Assembly (NCBI GenBank): GCA_012799425.1
Contig: JAAZLF010000118.1
Location: 1-5,057 of the forward strand
Direction: 5' to 3'
Length of the DNA: 5,057 nt
Origin: Actinomycetales bacterium
GTDB taxonomy: Bacteria > Actinomycetota > Actinomycetes > Actinomycetales > Dermabacteraceae
Below the pieces are notes generated by a model. That model saw only the letters and a program-made list of their open reading frames with translations. It was not told the origin of the DNA and ran no database searches. Within the stretch, counting starts at the first letter, position 1. Every line of letters begins with the position of its first letter. Made by a program: the position numbers and the translations under genes. Shown in pieces: positions 1 to 5,057 of the stretch.

Positions 1-359
1 ACCCGCGCTGGGAGCATGACCAGTTCGAGTGCGCGGAAGCGGTGATCGAGGACGACGGCTCCCCGACGGACGCCGACGAGGCCTGCGGCGCGGATGTCTC
101 CGAGAAGCTAGCCCCGCAGAACCCCGCAGCGGATCTGGCCCCCGCCGAGGGCGGCGGGAGCCTGACCCTGGTCGATCTCACCGAGCAGATCTGCCCCGAG
201 GGGCGCTGCGCTCCCATCCTCGGCGACACCTACGTGTACCTCGACGACGACCACCTCACCGAGCGCTTCGTGGAGCAGGCCCTGGCCCCGTCGGTGACGG
301 AGATCCTCGACGGCCCCGAGGGCCCGCGCAGCATCCGCGAGCTCGCCGCGGCGGGCTGA
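1..359 (+). CDS. C-terminal end of an SGNH-domain acyltransferase (partial, 5' end outside window)
   Basis: The reading frame is open from the window edge (first full codon at 3) to TGA at 357-359, giving 118 residues. The segment DLTEQICPEGRCAPILGD followed by YVYLDDDHLTERF is the typical last block of the SGNH-hydrolase domain found at the C-terminus of membrane acyltransferase-3 (OafA/YrhL-like) proteins. The catalytic Asp-x-x-His is visible as DDDH at 243-254, and the paired cysteines of CPEGRC (codons 192-194 and 207-209) are usual in this family. Such proteins O-acylate cell-surface polysaccharides: the membrane part brings acyl groups across, and the SGNH part acts outside the membrane. 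The membrane domain is not in the window, so the fusion is inferred from the family. Alternatively it could be a free-standing SGNH hydrolase. The stretch before the motif (Asp/Glu/Ala-rich, about nt 45-165) looks like a variable insert. The stop lies 47 bp before the next gene on the same strand. Confidence 0.8.
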   Translation, partial: PRWEHDQFECAEAVIEDDGSPTDADEACGADVSEKLAPQNPAADLAPAEGGGSLTLVDLTEQICPEGRCAPILGDTYVYLDDDHLTERFVEQALAPSVTEILDGPEGPRSIRELAAAG

Positions 360-394
360 GTCCACAACGGCTCCCGCCGCGCGAGCACCGATGA

Positions 395-400
395 TTCAAT
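395..400 (+). promoter_or_regulatory. Possible extended -10 element for the M18 aminopeptidase
   Basis: TTCAAT (four of six matches to TATAAT) is preceded by TGA, the TGn of an extended -10. It ends 6 nt before the GTG start at 407, which would place the transcript start at or next to the start codon. No -35 match and no Shine-Dalgarno sequence were seen. The 360-406 gap is otherwise featureless. This is weak evidence on its own. Confidence 0.3.
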
Positions 401-406
401 GACCGG

Positions 407-1741
407 GTGACCCCTGCATCCCGCCGCCCCTCGTCCCCCGCCTCCCCCTCGCCCCGGGCCAGGGCCCACGCCCTGGATCTCGGCGCCTTCGTCACCGCCT
501 CCCCCTCGAGCTTCCACGCCGCGCGCGAGGCCGCCCGGCGGCTCGAGGCGGCGGGTTTCACCGAGCTGCACGAGACCGCCGCGTGGGATGCGGCAGAGGT
601 ATCCGGGGACCGTTTCGTGCTGCGCGACGGCTCGCTCATCGCCTGGTCCGCCCCCGAGGGTGCGGATCTCGCCTCCCCCTTCCGGATCGTCGGCTCCCAC
701 ACCGATTCCCCCGCCCTGAAGCTCAAGCCGAATCCGCAGCTGGGCGCCGAGGAGCTCTCCCAGGTGGGTGTCGAGGTCTACGGCGGCCCGCTGCTGAACT
801 CATGGCTGGACCGGGAGCTGCGCATGGCCGGGCAGCTCGCGCTCACGGACGGCACCACAGTGCTGGTGGACACCCCCGGGCTGCTGCGCGTGCCGCAGCT
901 GGCCGTGCACCTGGACCGCGCGGTGAACAAGGACGGCCTGCAGCTGGATCCGCAGCGCCACATGCAGCCGATCATCGGCTTCGCGCCCGCCGACGTGCTC
1001 GAGATCCTCGCCCACCACGCCGGCGTGGCGCGGGGACAGATCGTGGGACTGGACGTGGTGACCGTCGACGCGCAGGAGCCCGCCCTGTTCGGCGCCGACG
1101 GGGAGTTCCTCGCCTCTGGCCGGCTGGACAACCTCAGCTCGGTGCACGCCGAGGTGGAGGCCCTGATCGAGGTCGCCGCCGGACCCCGCCCACCGGCGAT
1201 GGCGGGCCCCTCCCCGATCGCGCTGATGGTCGCCAACGACCATGAGGAGGTGGGGTCGGCCACGCGCTCGGGAGCCGCGGGCCCCTTCCTCGAGGACGTC
1301 CTGGTGCGCGTGCACTCGGCGCTCGGCGGGGACGAGGCGAGCCGGCGCCGGGTGCTGGCCTCCTCGCTGGTGCTCTCGGCCGATGCGGGCCATGCCGCGC
1401 ACCCGAACTACCCCGAGCGTCACGATCCCGTGACCCGCCCGCGCCTGGGCGAGGGGCCGATGCTGAAGATCAACGCCCAGCAGCGCTATGCGACCGATGC
1501 GGTGGGCATCGCCGCCTTCGCCGCGGCCTGCGAGCGCGCCGGGGTCCCGCACCAGCATTTCGTCTCGCACAACGCGATGCCGTGCGGTTCCACGATCGGG
1601 CCGATCACCGCGACCCGGTTGGGGATGACCACGATCGACGTGGGGATCGCGCTGCTGTCCATGCATTCGGCGCGCGAGATGTGCGCGACGGCGGACCCGC
1701 TGCTGCTGCAGCAGGCCTGCGTCTCCTTCCTGCACGGCTGA
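407..1741 (+). CDS. M18-family metalloaminopeptidase (aspartyl aminopeptidase-like)
   Basis: A 444-residue cytosolic zinc aminopeptidase that removes N-terminal residues (acidic ones in characterised M18 members) from peptides. All family motifs are present in order: GSHTDSPALKLKPNP with metal ligand His98; YGGPLLNSWLDREL (125-138); SGRLDNLSSVH with bridging Asp241; NDHEEVGS with the catalytic/ligand pair Glu280-Glu281; SADAGHAAHPNYPERHDP with Asp326; and SMHSAREM with ligand His420. The length is close to the usual bacterial size of about 420-440, and no break is seen, so the enzyme should be active. GTG at 407 is the only reasonable start: an in-frame TGA lies at 392-394, and no other start codon precedes the conserved HALDLGAFVTASPSS (21-35). 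The first 20 residues are a Pro/Ser/Arg-rich tail. M18 enzymes typically form large tetrahedral dodecamers (family knowledge). The gene stands alone, 47 bp after the SGNH gene and convergent with the TPR-like gene. Native substrate preference cannot be read from sequence. Confidence 0.96.
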   Translation: MTPASRRPSSPASPSPRARAHALDLGAFVTASPSSFHAAREAARRLEAAGFTELHETAAWDAAEVSGDRFVLRDGSLIAWSAPEGADLASPFRIVGSHTDSPALKLKPNPQLGAEELSQVGVEVYGGPLLNSWLDRELRMAGQLALTDGTTVLVDTPGLLRVPQLAVHLDRAVNKDGLQLDPQRHMQPIIGFAPADVLEILAHHAGVARGQIVGLDVVTVDAQEPALFGADGEFLASGRLDNLSSVHAEVEALIEVAAGPRPPAMAGPSPIALMVANDHEEVGSATRSGAAGPFLEDVLVRVHSALGGDEASRRRVLASSLVLSADAGHAAHPNYPERHDPVTRPRLGEGPMLKINAQQRYATDAVGIAAFAAACERAGVPHQHFVSHNAMPCGSTIGPITATRLGMTTIDVGIALLSMHSAREMCATADPLLLQQACVSFLHG

Positions 1742-1756
1742 GCGAGCGGCTCAGCC
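1736..1756. terminator. Perfect hairpin spanning both convergent stop codons
   Basis: GGCTGAGC (1736-1743) and GCTCAGCC (1749-1756) form a perfect 8-bp stem around a 5-nt GAGCG loop. The TGA of the aminopeptidase (1739-1741) lies in the left arm and the TGA of the opposing gene (complement of 1751-1753) in the right arm. The position between two convergent genes suggests a shared bidirectional terminator. There is no T-run on either side, so it is not a classic intrinsic terminator; T-poor hairpins are often proposed as terminators in high-G+C actinomycetes. Confidence 0.55.
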
Positions 1757-2038
1757 CTCCTCGGCCCCCTCCGCGGCGCGCATCCCGATCTCGCGGACCG
1801 CCTCGAGGGCGGCCCGCGCACGGGCGACCGACTCGTGGTCGGGGCCGTGGTGGCGCTGGGCGTCCTTGAACAGCTCCTCGACCTGGTAGTACGCCTCGTC
1901 GAGATGCCCGTCCTCGGCAGTGGCCTCGGCGAGCTCGGAGCGCAGCTCGATCGCCTCGGGCGTGAGGGACTCGCCGTGCTCGAGCAGCTCGAGCAGGCGG
2001 CGGGTGACATCGTGGACGCGCTGCTGCGGGGTGCTCAT
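1751..2038 (-). CDS. Small TPR-like helical protein, function unknown
   Basis: A 95-residue, acidic, mostly helical protein. Residues 33-67 (ELAEATAEDGHLDEAYYQVE and what follows, to HHGPD) fit a tetratricopeptide repeat: small residues at the expected turns, an Ala in helix B, and the G-P-D-H turn common in TPR arrays. Residues 68-86 (HESVARARAALEAVREIGM) would be the first helix of a further repeat. One repeat plus a helix is short for a TPR scaffold, so it may dimerise or bind one partner. There is no signal peptide, membrane segment or catalytic motif. The ATG at 2036-2038 is supported by a strong AGGAGG 6 nt upstream. It is convergent with the aminopeptidase (9 bp between stops) and divergent from the CP-rich gene (89 bp). 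That this is a real gene is well supported; the TPR assignment is moderate and the role is unknown. Confidence 0.82.
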   Translation of the reverse strand: MSTPQQRVHDVTRRLLELLEHGESLTPEAIELRSELAEATAEDGHLDEAYYQVEELFKDAQRHHGPDHESVARARAALEAVREIGMRAAEGAEEG

Positions 2039-2044
2039 CGGGGT

Positions 2045-2050
2045 CCTCCT
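2045..2050 (-). promoter_or_regulatory. Strong Shine-Dalgarno site of the TPR-like gene
   Basis: The minus strand reads AGGAGG with a 6-nt spacer (ACCCCG) before the ATG at 2038. It is the only canonical ribosome binding site in the window and fixes the start of this gene. Confidence 0.9.
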
Positions 2051-2073
2051 GCGGATCGGGGCGGTGCCCCTGG

Positions 2074-2079
2074 ATCCTA
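2074..2079 (-). promoter_or_regulatory. Candidate -10 box of the TPR-like gene
   Basis: The minus strand reads TAGGAT, matching the actinobacterial TAnnnT -10 pattern. Transcription would start near 2067, giving a leader of about 28 nt that carries the AGGAGG site. No convincing -35 was found at 16-18 nt spacing. Confidence 0.4.
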
Positions 2080-2112
2080 CGCGGGAGCGCTGTGCACCCG
2101 TGCCGGGCGCAG

Positions 2113-2118
2113 TACTCT
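2113..2118 (+). promoter_or_regulatory. Candidate -10 box of the CP-rich protein gene
   Basis: TACTCT matches TAnnnT and ends 9 nt before the ATG at 2128, so the transcript would start about 2-3 nt before the start codon. This fits the absence of a Shine-Dalgarno sequence there. The -35 match (TGTGCA, 2091-2096) is poor. Confidence 0.4.
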
Positions 2119-2127
2119 GAGCAGGCC

Positions 2128-2565
2128 ATGGAGATCAATCCCTACGAGTCGCGTCTGCGCATGCTGCAGCAGATCGACGGGGTCCAGATGCAGCGTGAGG
2201 CGGCTCCCGACGAGGAGACCGCCGGCTGCCCGGGGTGCCCGTACTTCTGGACCTGCCCGGTGCCGCACCGCGGCGAGGAGATCCGGGCACCGGAGGAGAT
2301 CGACCGCGCGGATGTCCCCGATGCACTGGGACCGCGGCGGGAGTTCAGCCCGCGCGATGAGTCCGACATCGGCTGGACCGACGTGTGGGTGGACGAGGAC
2401 GGGCTGCGGCTCGGCGCCGAGGAGGTCGATGCGCTGCGTGCGAGCGCGGCACCGAACGAGGAGGCGGCCGCCGGCACGGAAGAGGCAGCGCCCACGGACG
2501 GGGAACAGGGGGAACAGGTCCCGCGGCCGCGCTCCTGGCGCCGGCTGCTGCGCCGTCGGCGCTGA
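2128..2565 (+). CDS. Uncharacterised CP-motif protein (three Cys-Pro dipeptides)
   Basis: A 145-residue soluble protein that I do not recognise. Visible parts: an N-terminal helix (MEINPYESRLRMLQQIDGVQ); a cysteine cluster at 34-44, CPGCPYFWTCP, in which Cys34, Cys37 and Cys43 are each followed by Pro; an acidic middle with DIGWTDVWVDEDGLRLG (80-96), which looks like a short beta element; a Glu/Ala/Thr-rich disordered stretch (101-130); and a basic tail ending RRLLRRRR. The C-x2-C-x5-C spacing could bind zinc or iron-sulfur, and Cys-Pro is the core of heme regulatory motifs; neither is shown. ATG 2128 is preferred over the in-frame GTG at 2092 because a -10-like TACTCT lies between them. The third-position G/C bias continues through the frame, supporting a real gene. 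It diverges from the TPR-like gene, and its TGA directly touches the hemA stop on the other strand. Confidence 0.78.
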   Translation: MEINPYESRLRMLQQIDGVQMQREAAPDEETAGCPGCPYFWTCPVPHRGEEIRAPEEIDRADVPDALGPRREFSPRDESDIGWTDVWVDEDGLRLGAEEVDALRASAAPNEEAAAGTEEAAPTDGEQGEQVPRPRSWRRLLRRRR

Positions 2566-2570
2566 TCAGC
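2561..2570. other. Palindrome formed by two abutting convergent stop codons
   Basis: GCTGATCAGC is a perfect 10-bp palindrome. Its centre, TGATCA, is the TGA of the CP-rich gene (2563-2565) joined with zero spacing to the TGA of hemA (complement of 2566-2568). As a hairpin it would have almost no loop, so it is not called a terminator; no other terminator was seen between these genes. Confidence 0.6.
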
Positions 2571-4050
2571 CCTTGTCGTCGGCCGTCCCGGAGGGACCGA
2601 ACCCGGCGGGGCACTGCCCGCCGCGCAGGGCCACGCGGGCGATGTCCGAGGCGGAGAGGCTTGCCATGGCGAGCTCCTCGACCGGTGCGGCGGGGGCGCG
2701 CAGCTCCGGCGAGCGCGGCGGCACGGTCCGGTCCGCGCGCATCCAGCCGGCCGGGGCGGGCGCCCCGTCAGCACCTGCCGCAGCGGGGTCGGCACGCTCC
2801 TGGCCGGCGGAGATGTCGATGCCGAAGATGGTGTGGAAAGCCTCGACGTAGGCATCGGCGTAGCCCGTCTCGGCGAGGCGGCGGGCGCGTTCGGCGGGCT
2901 GGTGCATGGCCTTGGCGAGGATCCGGCGCACGGCGCGTTCGAGCTGGTCGGCGGTCTCGCCGGAGACATCGCGTCGCAGCCGGTCGATCTCCCCGTCGGC
3001 CGCCTCGAAGACCTCGCGGCGCATCGCCGCCATCGCGGGGTCGATCCGTCGCACCTCCTGCTGGACGCGGAAGGCCTCGACGTTCTCGGCGACGAGTCCG
3101 CGGGCGGTGGCCAGCGCGGGATCGTCCTGAGCATCGGTGTCGAGCTTGAGGTCCGCCAGTCCCAGCACCGTGATGCCCTTGAGGTGGCGCACCAGCGGAT
3201 GCAGATCGGAGTGCAGCGCGAGGTCGAGCACGATGGTGCTGCCGGCGCCGAGGAACAGCTCGGGGAACAGGGAGGTGCCGCGGCCGGAGCAGGCCAGCAC
3301 CAGATCGGCCTCGCGGATCGCGGCCTCGAGGCCGTCCTGCTCGACGCTCTCCACTCCGTGGCGCGCGGCGAAGCCTGCGGCGCGGCCGGACGGGGAGTAG
3401 ACGCGCACGTCCGGGGCACCGCGGCGCATCAGCTCGGCCAGGCCCAGGCGGGCATAGGCCCCGGTGCCGACGATCAGCACGCGACGGCCCGCGAAGCCGC
3501 CGAGCGCGACCTCGGCGCGGTCCACCGCGACAGCGGCGCCGCTGCGCCCGGCGGCGCCGACCGGAGCCTGGGTGGCGACGGACTTGGCACAGCGGAAGCC
3601 GTGCTGGAAGAGGTCGTGGAGCATCGAGGTGGTGCGGCCCTCGCGGCGTGCGGCCTCGTAGGACTGGCGCACCTGCCCGGCGATCTCGGCCTCGCCCAGC
3701 ACGAGGGAACGCAGCCCGGAGGTGACCTCGTAGAGGTGCTGGGGCACGGGTGCGTCCATCGCCGCGTCGAAGCAGAGGGCGACCACCTCCCGGTCCAGAC
3801 CGCTGGTGCGGGCCACCGCGTCCAGGACCAGGTCCACGCTCTCGTGGAAGCGGTCGGTGTCGAGATAGATCTCGAGCCGGTTGCAGGTGCTGATGACGAC
3901 CTCGCCGGCGATCACCGGTGCGGCGCCGGCGGCGGTGCGCTCGCTCTGGATCTCCTCGATTACCGCCGGGAGGGCGTCCGCCGCGCGGGTCAGCGCGTCG
4001 AGCACCTCGAGATCGAGGTGCTCATGGGAGGCACGGAGAGCGGCGAGCAT
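2566..4050 (-). CDS. hemA: Glutamyl-tRNA reductase
   Basis: NADPH-dependent reduction of glutamyl-tRNA(Glu) to glutamate-1-semialdehyde, the first committed step of C5-pathway tetrapyrrole synthesis in the cytosol; the product passes to HemL. The protein has 494 residues from ATG 4050. The catalytic domain holds LRASHEHLDLEVLD (5-18), STCNRLEIY with nucleophile Cys56, and HLYEVTSGLRSLVLGEAEI (105-123). The NADPH domain has VLIVGTGAYARLGLAEL (191-207). The C-terminal helical dimerisation domain runs about 310-412, ending FHTIFGID. A further tail of about 80 residues, Ala/Pro-rich and then ASLSASDIARVALRGGQCPA, is longer than in typical bacterial GluTR (about 420-450 residues). A GTG 69 bp upstream is in frame, but the family N-terminus begins at MLAALRASH and a -10-like TAGACT lies between the two starts, so ATG 4050 is preferred. 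The gene diverges from hemE across 81 bp and is convergent, with no gap, to the CP-rich gene. Confidence 0.97.
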   Translation of the reverse strand: MLAALRASHEHLDLEVLDALTRAADALPAVIEEIQSERTAAGAAPVIAGEVVISTCNRLEIYLDTDRFHESVDLVLDAVARTSGLDREVVALCFDAAMDAPVPQHLYEVTSGLRSLVLGEAEIAGQVRQSYEAARREGRTTSMLHDLFQHGFRCAKSVATQAPVGAAGRSGAAVAVDRAEVALGGFAGRRVLIVGTGAYARLGLAELMRRGAPDVRVYSPSGRAAGFAARHGVESVEQDGLEAAIREADLVLACSGRGTSLFPELFLGAGSTIVLDLALHSDLHPLVRHLKGITVLGLADLKLDTDAQDDPALATARGLVAENVEAFRVQQEVRRIDPAMAAMRREVFEAADGEIDRLRRDVSGETADQLERAVRRILAKAMHQPAERARRLAETGYADAYVEAFHTIFGIDISAGQERADPAAAGADGAPAPAGWMRADRTVPPRSPELRAPAAPVEELAMASLSASDIARVALRGGQCPAGFGPSGTADDKG

Positions 4051-4057
4051 GCTTGCC

Positions 4058-4063
4058 AGTCTA
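4058..4063 (-). promoter_or_regulatory. Candidate -10 box of hemA (leaderless start)
   Basis: The minus strand reads TAGACT, followed by GGCAAGC and then the ATG at 4050. A start site 7 nt after the hexamer would be the A of the ATG, giving a leaderless mRNA. No Shine-Dalgarno sequence precedes this ATG, which agrees. No clear -35 was found. Confidence 0.5.
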
Positions 4064-4116
4064 GGCACGTCCCCCGACCTCCTGCCGATCCTGGGAGCCG
4101 CTGTCCCGAACGTGTG

Positions 4117-4122
4117 CACAAT
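4117..4122 (+). promoter_or_regulatory. Possible -10 box of hemE
   Basis: CACAAT (TACAAT with one change) ends 9 nt before the ATG at 4132. The only ribosome-site candidate is a G-run (GGGGG, 4123-4127) 4 nt before the ATG, which is weak. The box overlaps the 8-bp palindrome TGTGCACA (4113-4120). The whole 4051-4131 gap must hold the control elements for both hem genes. Confidence 0.3.
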
Positions 4123-4131
4123 GGGGGCGTC

Positions 4132-5057
4132 ATGTCACAGAACCCCATGTCAGAGCCCCTTTTTGGCGACAGTGCGTCAGATCGATCGCGACACCTGTCA
4201 GAACCCGGGAACGCCGCAGGCCCCGGGCATGCCACCGCCCCCGCGATCGCCTCTCCCGCCCCCTCCGAGGGCTCCTCGGCGCTGCCCTCGGAGCATCCCG
4301 CGCAGCGTCCCATCGCCGAGGGCGGCGTGGCCGATGCCTCACTGCTGAAGGAGCTGCGCGGCGTGAGGACCGCCACCCCGAGCGTGTGGTTCATGCGACA
4401 GGCCGGACGCTCCCTGCCTGAGTACCGCGCCCTGCGCGAGGGCACCACGATGCTCGACTCCTGCGAGCGCCCGGAGATGGTCTCCGAGATCACCGTCCAG
4501 CCGGTGCGACGACACAAGGTGGACGCGGGGATCTTCTTCTCGGACATCGTGGTCCCCGCCCGCTTGGCGGGCCTCGGCGTGGAGATCAAGCCCGGCGTGG
4601 GCCCCGTCTTCGACCATCCGATCCGCACCGAGGCCGATGTCGACGCCCTGCCGCCGCTGGATGATGTCTACGACGCCGCGCTCGAGCCGATCCGTGAGGC
4701 GGTGCGCCTCACCGTCGCCGAGCTGGGCACCACTCCCCTGATCGGTTTCGCCGGTGCCCCGTTCACCGTGGCCAGCTACATGGTCGAGGGCGGTCCCAGC
4801 CGGGATCACCTGCGCACGCGTGCGCTGATGCGCAGCCAACCGGAGGTGTGGGCGCGCCTGGCCGGCTGGGTCGCCGAGCTCTCCGGCCGCTTCCTGCGCG
4901 CGCAGGTGCTGGCCGGCGCCTCCGCCGTGCAACTGTTCGACTCCTGGGTGGGTGCGCTCTCCGAGGACATGTACCGCACCTCCGTGCAGTCCCACTCCGC
5001 CGCGACCCTCGCGCATGTCTCGGACCTTCCGGTGCCGCGCATCCACTTCGGCGTCGG
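4132..5057 (+). CDS. hemE: Uroporphyrinogen decarboxylase (partial, 3' end outside window)
   Basis: Cofactor-free decarboxylation of the four acetate side chains of uroporphyrinogen III to give coproporphyrinogen III, in the cytosol. The window holds 308 codons. Family motifs: SVWFMRQAGRSLPEYRALRE (84-103) with substrate-binding Arg89 and Arg93; AGIFFSDIVVPARLAGLGVE (132-151), with the catalytic Asp138 of FSDI; PLIGFAGAPFTVASYMVEGG (202-221) with the conserved Tyr216; and VQLFDSWVG (266-274). The frame is intact up to the edge, ending in RIHFGV, where the fold continues. Residues 1-68 are an Ala/Pro/Ser-rich extension not seen in ordinary HemE, which starts about where ASLLKELRG (69-77) begins. 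Possible starts are ATG 4132, ATG 4147 and GTG 4327. The codon position pattern from 4201 onward looks coding, favouring an upstream start, but 4132-4200 is clearly lower in G+C. It diverges from hemA; other hem genes likely follow downstream. Confidence 0.95.
   Translation, partial: MSQNPMSEPLFGDSASDRSRHLSEPGNAAGPGHATAPAIASPAPSEGSSALPSEHPAQRPIAEGGVADASLLKELRGVRTATPSVWFMRQAGRSLPEYRALREGTTMLDSCERPEMVSEITVQPVRRHKVDAGIFFSDIVVPARLAGLGVEIKPGVGPVFDHPIRTEADVDALPPLDDVYDAALEPIREAVRLTVAELGTTPLIGFAGAPFTVASYMVEGGPSRDHLRTRALMRSQPEVWARLAGWVAELSGRFLRAQVLAGASAVQLFDSWVGALSEDMYRTSVQSHSAATLAHVSDLPVPRIHFGV
4133..4206 (+). repeat. Cluster of imperfect TGTCAGAACCC-like direct repeats at the start of hemE
   Basis: TGTCACAGAACCC begins at 4133, TGTCAGAGCCC lies at 4148-4158 and TGTCAGAACCC at 4196-4206; a shorter GTCAGA also occurs at 4176-4181. 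The last two long copies match at 10 of 11 bases. The cluster sits in a patch of 55% G+C (38 of 69 bases, 4132-4200, hand count), well below its surroundings. It may be a regulatory binding array, or the chance result of a repeated MSQNP/MSEPL start. Confidence 0.4.

Noticed and set aside
800..1735. Long open frame (311 codons) on the minus strand opposite the aminopeptidase
   Set aside because: Antisense to a gene with all M18 motifs; the translation is Arg/Gly/His-rich with no recognisable domain. Long antisense frames are an expected by-product of high G+C.
2092..2127. Upstream GTG start for the CP-rich protein
   Set aside because: It would place the -10-like TACTCT inside the coding region and adds 12 residues without a ribosome site; ATG 2128 is simpler.
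2142..3419. Long minus-strand frame (425 codons) overlapping hemA and the CP-rich gene
   Set aside because: It is the shifted frame of hemA, rich in Ser/Arg/Pro, and runs through two well-supported genes.
4051..4119. Longer HemA starting at GTG 4119
   Set aside because: The extra 23 residues precede the conserved family N-terminus, overlap the likely promoter of both genes, and have no ribosome site; ATG 4050 fits the family better.
4158..4199. T5 run and imperfect inverted repeat (GACAG...CTGTC) as a terminator or riboswitch in the hemE leader
   Set aside because: No G+C-rich stem precedes the T-run, the inverted repeat has only 5 bp with bulges, and no known riboswitch core was recognised.
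4121..4348. Upstream open frame from ATG 4121 overlapping hemE, a possible leader peptide
   Set aside because: The translation is a Pro/Arg-rich shadow of the hemE extension in another frame, with no ribosome site and no attenuator-like hairpin that I could see.

Overview
The window comes from a high-G+C Gram-positive bacterium, almost certainly an actinomycete. Codon third positions are strongly G/C biased. The HemE motif reads RQAGRSLPEYR, a form I associate with actinobacterial enzymes, and a divergent hemA/hemE pair is typical of the Micrococcales. A Brachybacterium-like (Dermabacteraceae) source would fit, but that is an inference. No mobile element, CRISPR array, tRNA or rRNA was recognised.

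Layout: (1) positions 1-359 (+) are the C-terminal 118 codons of a protein ending in an SGNH-hydrolase domain of the kind fused to membrane acyltransferase-3 proteins. (2) 407-1741 (+) is a complete M18-family metalloaminopeptidase with all metal ligands present. (3) 1751-2038 (-) is a 95-residue TPR-like helical protein, convergent with the peptidase; a perfect hairpin covers both stop codons. (4) 2128-2565 (+) is a 145-residue protein I do not recognise, with three Cys-Pro dipeptides (CPGCP...CP). It is divergent from gene 3, and its stop codon directly abuts the stop codon of hemA. (5) 2566-4050 (-) is hemA, glutamyl-tRNA reductase, with an unusual C-terminal tail of about 80 residues. (6) 4132-5057 (+) is the 5' part of hemE, uroporphyrinogen decarboxylase, cut by the window end and carrying an N-terminal extension of about 70 residues.

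How they work together: HemA makes the first committed intermediate of tetrapyrrole synthesis (glutamate-1-semialdehyde, C5 pathway). HemE converts uroporphyrinogen III to coproporphyrinogen III, the intermediate from which Gram-positive bacteria go on to coproheme and heme. The two genes diverge from an 81-bp promoter region, so they can be co-regulated; further hem genes probably follow hemE outside the window. The genes at 407-2565 have no obvious metabolic link to heme, except for the speculative possibility that the CP-rich protein binds heme or a metal.

The most notable observations are the CP-rich protein beside hemA, a CP motif in the extra tail of HemA, a low-G+C patch with repeated GTCAGA words at the start of hemE, and -10-like hexamers 6-9 nt before several start codons, which suggest leaderless transcripts. 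Nothing here amounts to a demonstrated new system; most of the window is ordinary core-genome content.
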